DNA from: Erwinia sp039023475
GTDB taxonomy: Bacteria; Pseudomonadota; Gammaproteobacteria; Enterobacterales; Enterobacteriaceae
Assembly: GCF_039023475.1 (NCBI RefSeq)
Contig: NZ_JBCHVB010000008.1
Coordinates: 1-64,000, forward strand
Reading direction: 5' to 3'
Length of the DNA stretch: 64,000 bases
Made by a program: the position numbers and the translations under genes. Positions 61,463-64,000 of this stretch are shown here, piece by piece. The notes beneath the pieces were generated by a model. That model ran no database searches, was not told the DNA's origin, and saw nothing but the letters and a program-made list of their open reading frames with translations. The first letter of the stretch is position 1; every line of letters starts with the position of its first letter.

Positions 61463-63904
61463 TCAGGACGGCGCGGAATATTTTTTGGTACGCCGCGTGG
61501 GCAGCGCATTTGCCGGATCGTCCGGCCAGACGTGTTTTGGGTAGCGTCCCTTCATCTCTTTCTGCACTTCCCGGTAAGCGCCCTGCCAGAAGGCCGCTAA
61601 ATCACGCGTGATTTGCAGCGGGCGCTGGGCGGGGGAAAGCAGCTCCAGTACCAGCGGGACACGCCCTGCGGCCACGCTCGGGTTATGCGCCTCGCCAAAC
61701 ATCTCCTGAAGGCGAACCGCCAGCGCGGGCGGCTTCTCCTCGTCATAGCGAACGGGGAGGCGGCTACCGGTGGGCACAGTGTAATGAGTTGGCAGGACAG
61801 TATCCAGTTGCTGACGCTGTGACCATGTGAGCAATTGTAATAATGCGCTGGCCGCGTCAATCTGCTTCAACCCTTTTGCATCCCGGACGCCGCTCATCAC
61901 CGGCAGCAGCCACTGCGTCAGGGAAGCGAGCAGCCCCTCCACGCTGGCATCAGGCCACTTTTCTTCAGGCAGCCAGCGGGCCGCGCAGACCAGACGGATA
62001 CGCAGCTGCTCGGCCTGTGGCGTCCAGTTAAGCACTGACAGGCCACGACGGCGAACCCAGCGCAGCATGGCCGGATGCAGCGTCTCCTCATCGGGTTTGT
62101 TAAGCGGCTGCACCTTAAGCACCAGTTCGCCAATCTGTTCCCGGCGCCAGGCGCGCAGCGTGCCGCGCTCATCGTCCCACTCCACCTCGGTTCGCTGTTC
62201 AACCAGCGAAGGTCGCTGGGCGACAAGACTATCGATATCCAGCGGCATCGCCTGCAGAATGCGGGCGTCAGGCTGCGTACTGCTCTGCAACAGGCCAGGC
62301 GCAATCAGCCACTCATAACGGTTCAGCGCGTCGGTGCTCTCCAGCATCGCGCCCGTGCCGTTAGCCAGCTGGTAACGTCCTTCGCTGCCGCGCCGCCGGG
62401 CGATACGATCGGGGAACGCGGCCGCCAGCAGCGGCGCAATCCAGGCGCTATCCGGCGTGCCGCCGTTAGCCCTGAGACGCGACTGGAGCTGTCTGGCTCT
62501 GCTCTGCCAGTTTGGCTGGGAACGGTGAAAACTGTCGCGCAGATCGGGCGTGTCGCGGGAAGGTTCCTCCAGCATCGCCACCAGCCGTGCCGCCGTGGCG
62601 ACGCGGTCCGGATCGCTGCCGGCCTCAATCAGCATCGCCGCAAAACGTGGTTCGCTGCCGATCCGGCCCATGCTGCGCCCCTTCGCGGTGAGCTGCCCGG
62701 CGGCATCGACGGCACCAAGCTGAAGCAGCAGCGTCCGGGCCTGTTGAATGCCGCTCTCCGGTGGCCTGTCCAGCCAGGTAAGCTGGGAGACGTCACGGCA
62801 GCCCCACTGCAACAGATCGAGCCAGAGCGAGGCGAGATCGGTATGGAGGATTTCCGCATCGCTGTGGCTGGCCGCCCGTCCCGCCTGCTCCCGATCGATC
62901 AGGTGCAGGCAGATCCCCGGCTCCAGGCGTCCTGCCCGTCCGGCACGCTGGGTCATTGAGGCCTGGCTGACGCGCTGCGTTTGCAGGCGGGTCAGGCCCG
63001 TGCGCGTATCAAAGTCCGCATTACGCTCCAGCGCACTGTCCACCACCAGCCGGATGCCTTCAATGGTCAGGCTGGTCTCCGCGATGTTGGTTGCCAGCAC
63101 CACTTTGCGTCGTCCGTTGCGGGCAGGAAGAATGGCTTTGCGCTGGCTGGCCAGCGGCAGCGCACCGTACAGCGGGCAAAGATCGACATCTTCCGCCACC
63201 ATGGCGGCAAGCTGCGTCTGGACGCGTTGGATCTCCCCTACGCCGGGCAGGAACAGCAGCAGCGAGCCGCTTTCCTCTCGCAGTAGCTGGCTCACCTGCC
63301 TTGCGACCGCTTTGTCAAAGCGGAGGCCGGCAGCCAGAGAGACGTAGCGGCGATCCACTGGATATGCGCGTCCTTCCGAACAGAGAGATGGCGCATCCGG
63401 CAGCAGCGCCTGCAACCGCGCATTATCAAGCGTCGCAGACATCAGCAGGATCTTCAGATCGTCGCGCAGGCCCTGCTGCACGTCCAGCAGCAGCGCCAGC
63501 GCCAGATCCGCCTGCAAGCTGCGCTCATGAAATTCATCCAGAATCACTAACGACACGCCTTCCAGCATCGGATCCTGCTGTAACATGCGGGTCAGAATCC
63601 CTTCGGTGACCACTTCAAGACGCGTGGCGGGGCCGGTGCGGCGCTCTGAGCGCATCCGGTAGCCGATGGTTTCACCCGGTTCTTCATTCAGCTGTTCTGC
63701 CAGCCGCTGCGCCACGTTACGCGCCGCCAGCCGCCGGGGTTCAAGCAGCAGAATACGACCGCTGAAACCGGCCTGAGCGAGCAGTTGCAGCGGCAGCCAG
63801 GTCGATTTTCCTGCCCCGGTAGGCGCGGCCAGCAGCACCTGTGGCGAAGCGCGCAGCGCCAGCAGCAGCTCGGGTAAAACGGCACTGACCGGTAATGAAC
63901 TCAC
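61463..63904 (-). CDS. hrpB: ATP-dependent helicase HrpB
   Basis: HrpB is a DExH-box RNA helicase-like protein of unclear physiological role. The 813-residue protein (E. coli 809) has Walker A AAPTGAGKST, the DEFH box in VILDEFHERS, motif III SATLD, QRAGRAGR (motif VI) and the C-terminal HrpB domain. The start is GTG (63902-63904) with GGAG upstream, like E. coli hrpB. It lies 107 bp upstream of mrcB on the same strand. Confidence 0.95.
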   Translation of the reverse strand: MSSLPVSAVLPELLLALRASPQVLLAAPTGAGKSTWLPLQLLAQAGFSGRILLLEPRRLAARNVAQRLAEQLNEEPGETIGYRMRSERRTGPATRLEVVTEGILTRMLQQDPMLEGVSLVILDEFHERSLQADLALALLLDVQQGLRDDLKILLMSATLDNARLQALLPDAPSLCSEGRAYPVDRRYVSLAAGLRFDKAVARQVSQLLREESGSLLLFLPGVGEIQRVQTQLAAMVAEDVDLCPLYGALPLASQRKAILPARNGRRKVVLATNIAETSLTIEGIRLVVDSALERNADFDTRTGLTRLQTQRVSQASMTQRAGRAGRLEPGICLHLIDREQAGRAASHSDAEILHTDLASLWLDLLQWGCRDVSQLTWLDRPPESGIQQARTLLLQLGAVDAAGQLTAKGRSMGRIGSEPRFAAMLIEAGSDPDRVATAARLVAMLEEPSRDTPDLRDSFHRSQPNWQSRARQLQSRLRANGGTPDSAWIAPLLAAAFPDRIARRRGSEGRYQLANGTGAMLESTDALNRYEWLIAPGLLQSSTQPDARILQAMPLDIDSLVAQRPSLVEQRTEVEWDDERGTLRAWRREQIGELVLKVQPLNKPDEETLHPAMLRWVRRRGLSVLNWTPQAEQLRIRLVCAARWLPEEKWPDASVEGLLASLTQWLLPVMSGVRDAKGLKQIDAASALLQLLTWSQRQQLDTVLPTHYTVPTGSRLPVRYDEEKPPALAVRLQEMFGEAHNPSVAAGRVPLVLELLSPAQRPLQITRDLAAFWQGAYREVQKEMKGRYPKHVWPDDPANALPTRRTKKYSAPS

Positions 63905-63981
63905 GTCTCTGCTCCATAACGATATGGTCTTAATTAGCCGGGCATTGTAGCATTCCTGTTTCTGGAATACCGGAGAGCACT

Positions 63982-64000
63982 ATGCGCGATAGTAAAAGGC
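63982..64000 (+). CDS. thpR: Start of probable RNA 2',3'-cyclic phosphodiesterase (partial)
   Basis: An ATG at 63982 with GGAGAG 5-6 bases upstream opens a frame (MRDSKR) cut by the window edge. In E. coli thpR (ligT) is divergent from hrpB at this position and starts similarly (polar residues before LFFAI). The call rests on position and ribosome site only. Confidence 0.5.

Overview
The window is a chromosomal segment of an Enterobacterales bacterium. Gene content, order and protein lengths closely track the Escherichia coli gmhB-to-hrpB region, read in the opposite orientation. Local differences point to Erwiniaceae (an Erwinia- or Pantoea-like organism): a short NlpE, a cytochrome c gene overlapping tilS, and an eptA-pmrAB-pmrR locus between hemL and fhuB. 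The genus assignment is inference. There is no prophage, IS element, CRISPR array or tRNA/rRNA gene inside the window, but its left edge carries the P1 and P2 promoters of an rRNA operon that runs leftward out of view.

Layout. 1-230: rrn promoters. 229-4750: gmhB (heptose for LPS), the MetJ-controlled methionine importer metNIQ, rcsF and trmO. 4927-10800: proS, nlpE, arfB, yaeQ, yaeP-rof, a c-type cytochrome, tilS and yaeR. 10868-33052: a long leftward block containing ldcC, accA, dnaE, rnhB, lpxB, lpxA, fabZ, lpxD, skp, bamA, rseP, cdsA, uppS, dxr, frr, pyrH, tsf and rpsB. It links translation, fatty acid and phospholipid synthesis, lipid A synthesis, isoprenoids and outer-membrane assembly. 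33382-38613: map, glnD, dapD and yaeH read rightward. 38723-47237: cdaR, degP and dgt leftward; mtn and btuF (overlapping by 8 bp) and a small secreted protein rightward; erpA and clcA leftward. 47407-52297: hemL, then eptA-pmrA-pmrB. 52241-58334: pmrR on the opposite strand, then the ferrichrome locus fhuA-fhuC-fhuD-fhuB. 58776-64000: mrcB, hrpB and the first codons of a probable thpR.

Much of the region is envelope biology. Lipid A is built (lpxA, lpxB, lpxD, with gmhB for core heptose), outer-membrane proteins are folded and inserted (skp, bamA, degP), stress is sensed (rcsF, nlpE, rseP), peptidoglycan precursors and polymer are made (uppS, dapD, mrcB), and lipid A is modified (eptA under PmrAB).

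The most notable system is the pmr locus. A 32-codon reading frame on the minus strand overlaps the 3' end of pmrB and looks like PmrR, the small membrane peptide that inhibits LpxT in Salmonella. It has a strong ribosome-binding site and a perfect PmrA box (CTTAAG-N5-CTTAAT) upstream, and an 11-bp inverted repeat covers its translation start region. Other items worth a look are a 111-bp palindromic intergenic element next to fhuA, a repeat-coded glutamine-rich tail on PBP1b, nested dyads over the eptA promoter, and a possible internal promoter for fabZ-lpxA-lpxB.
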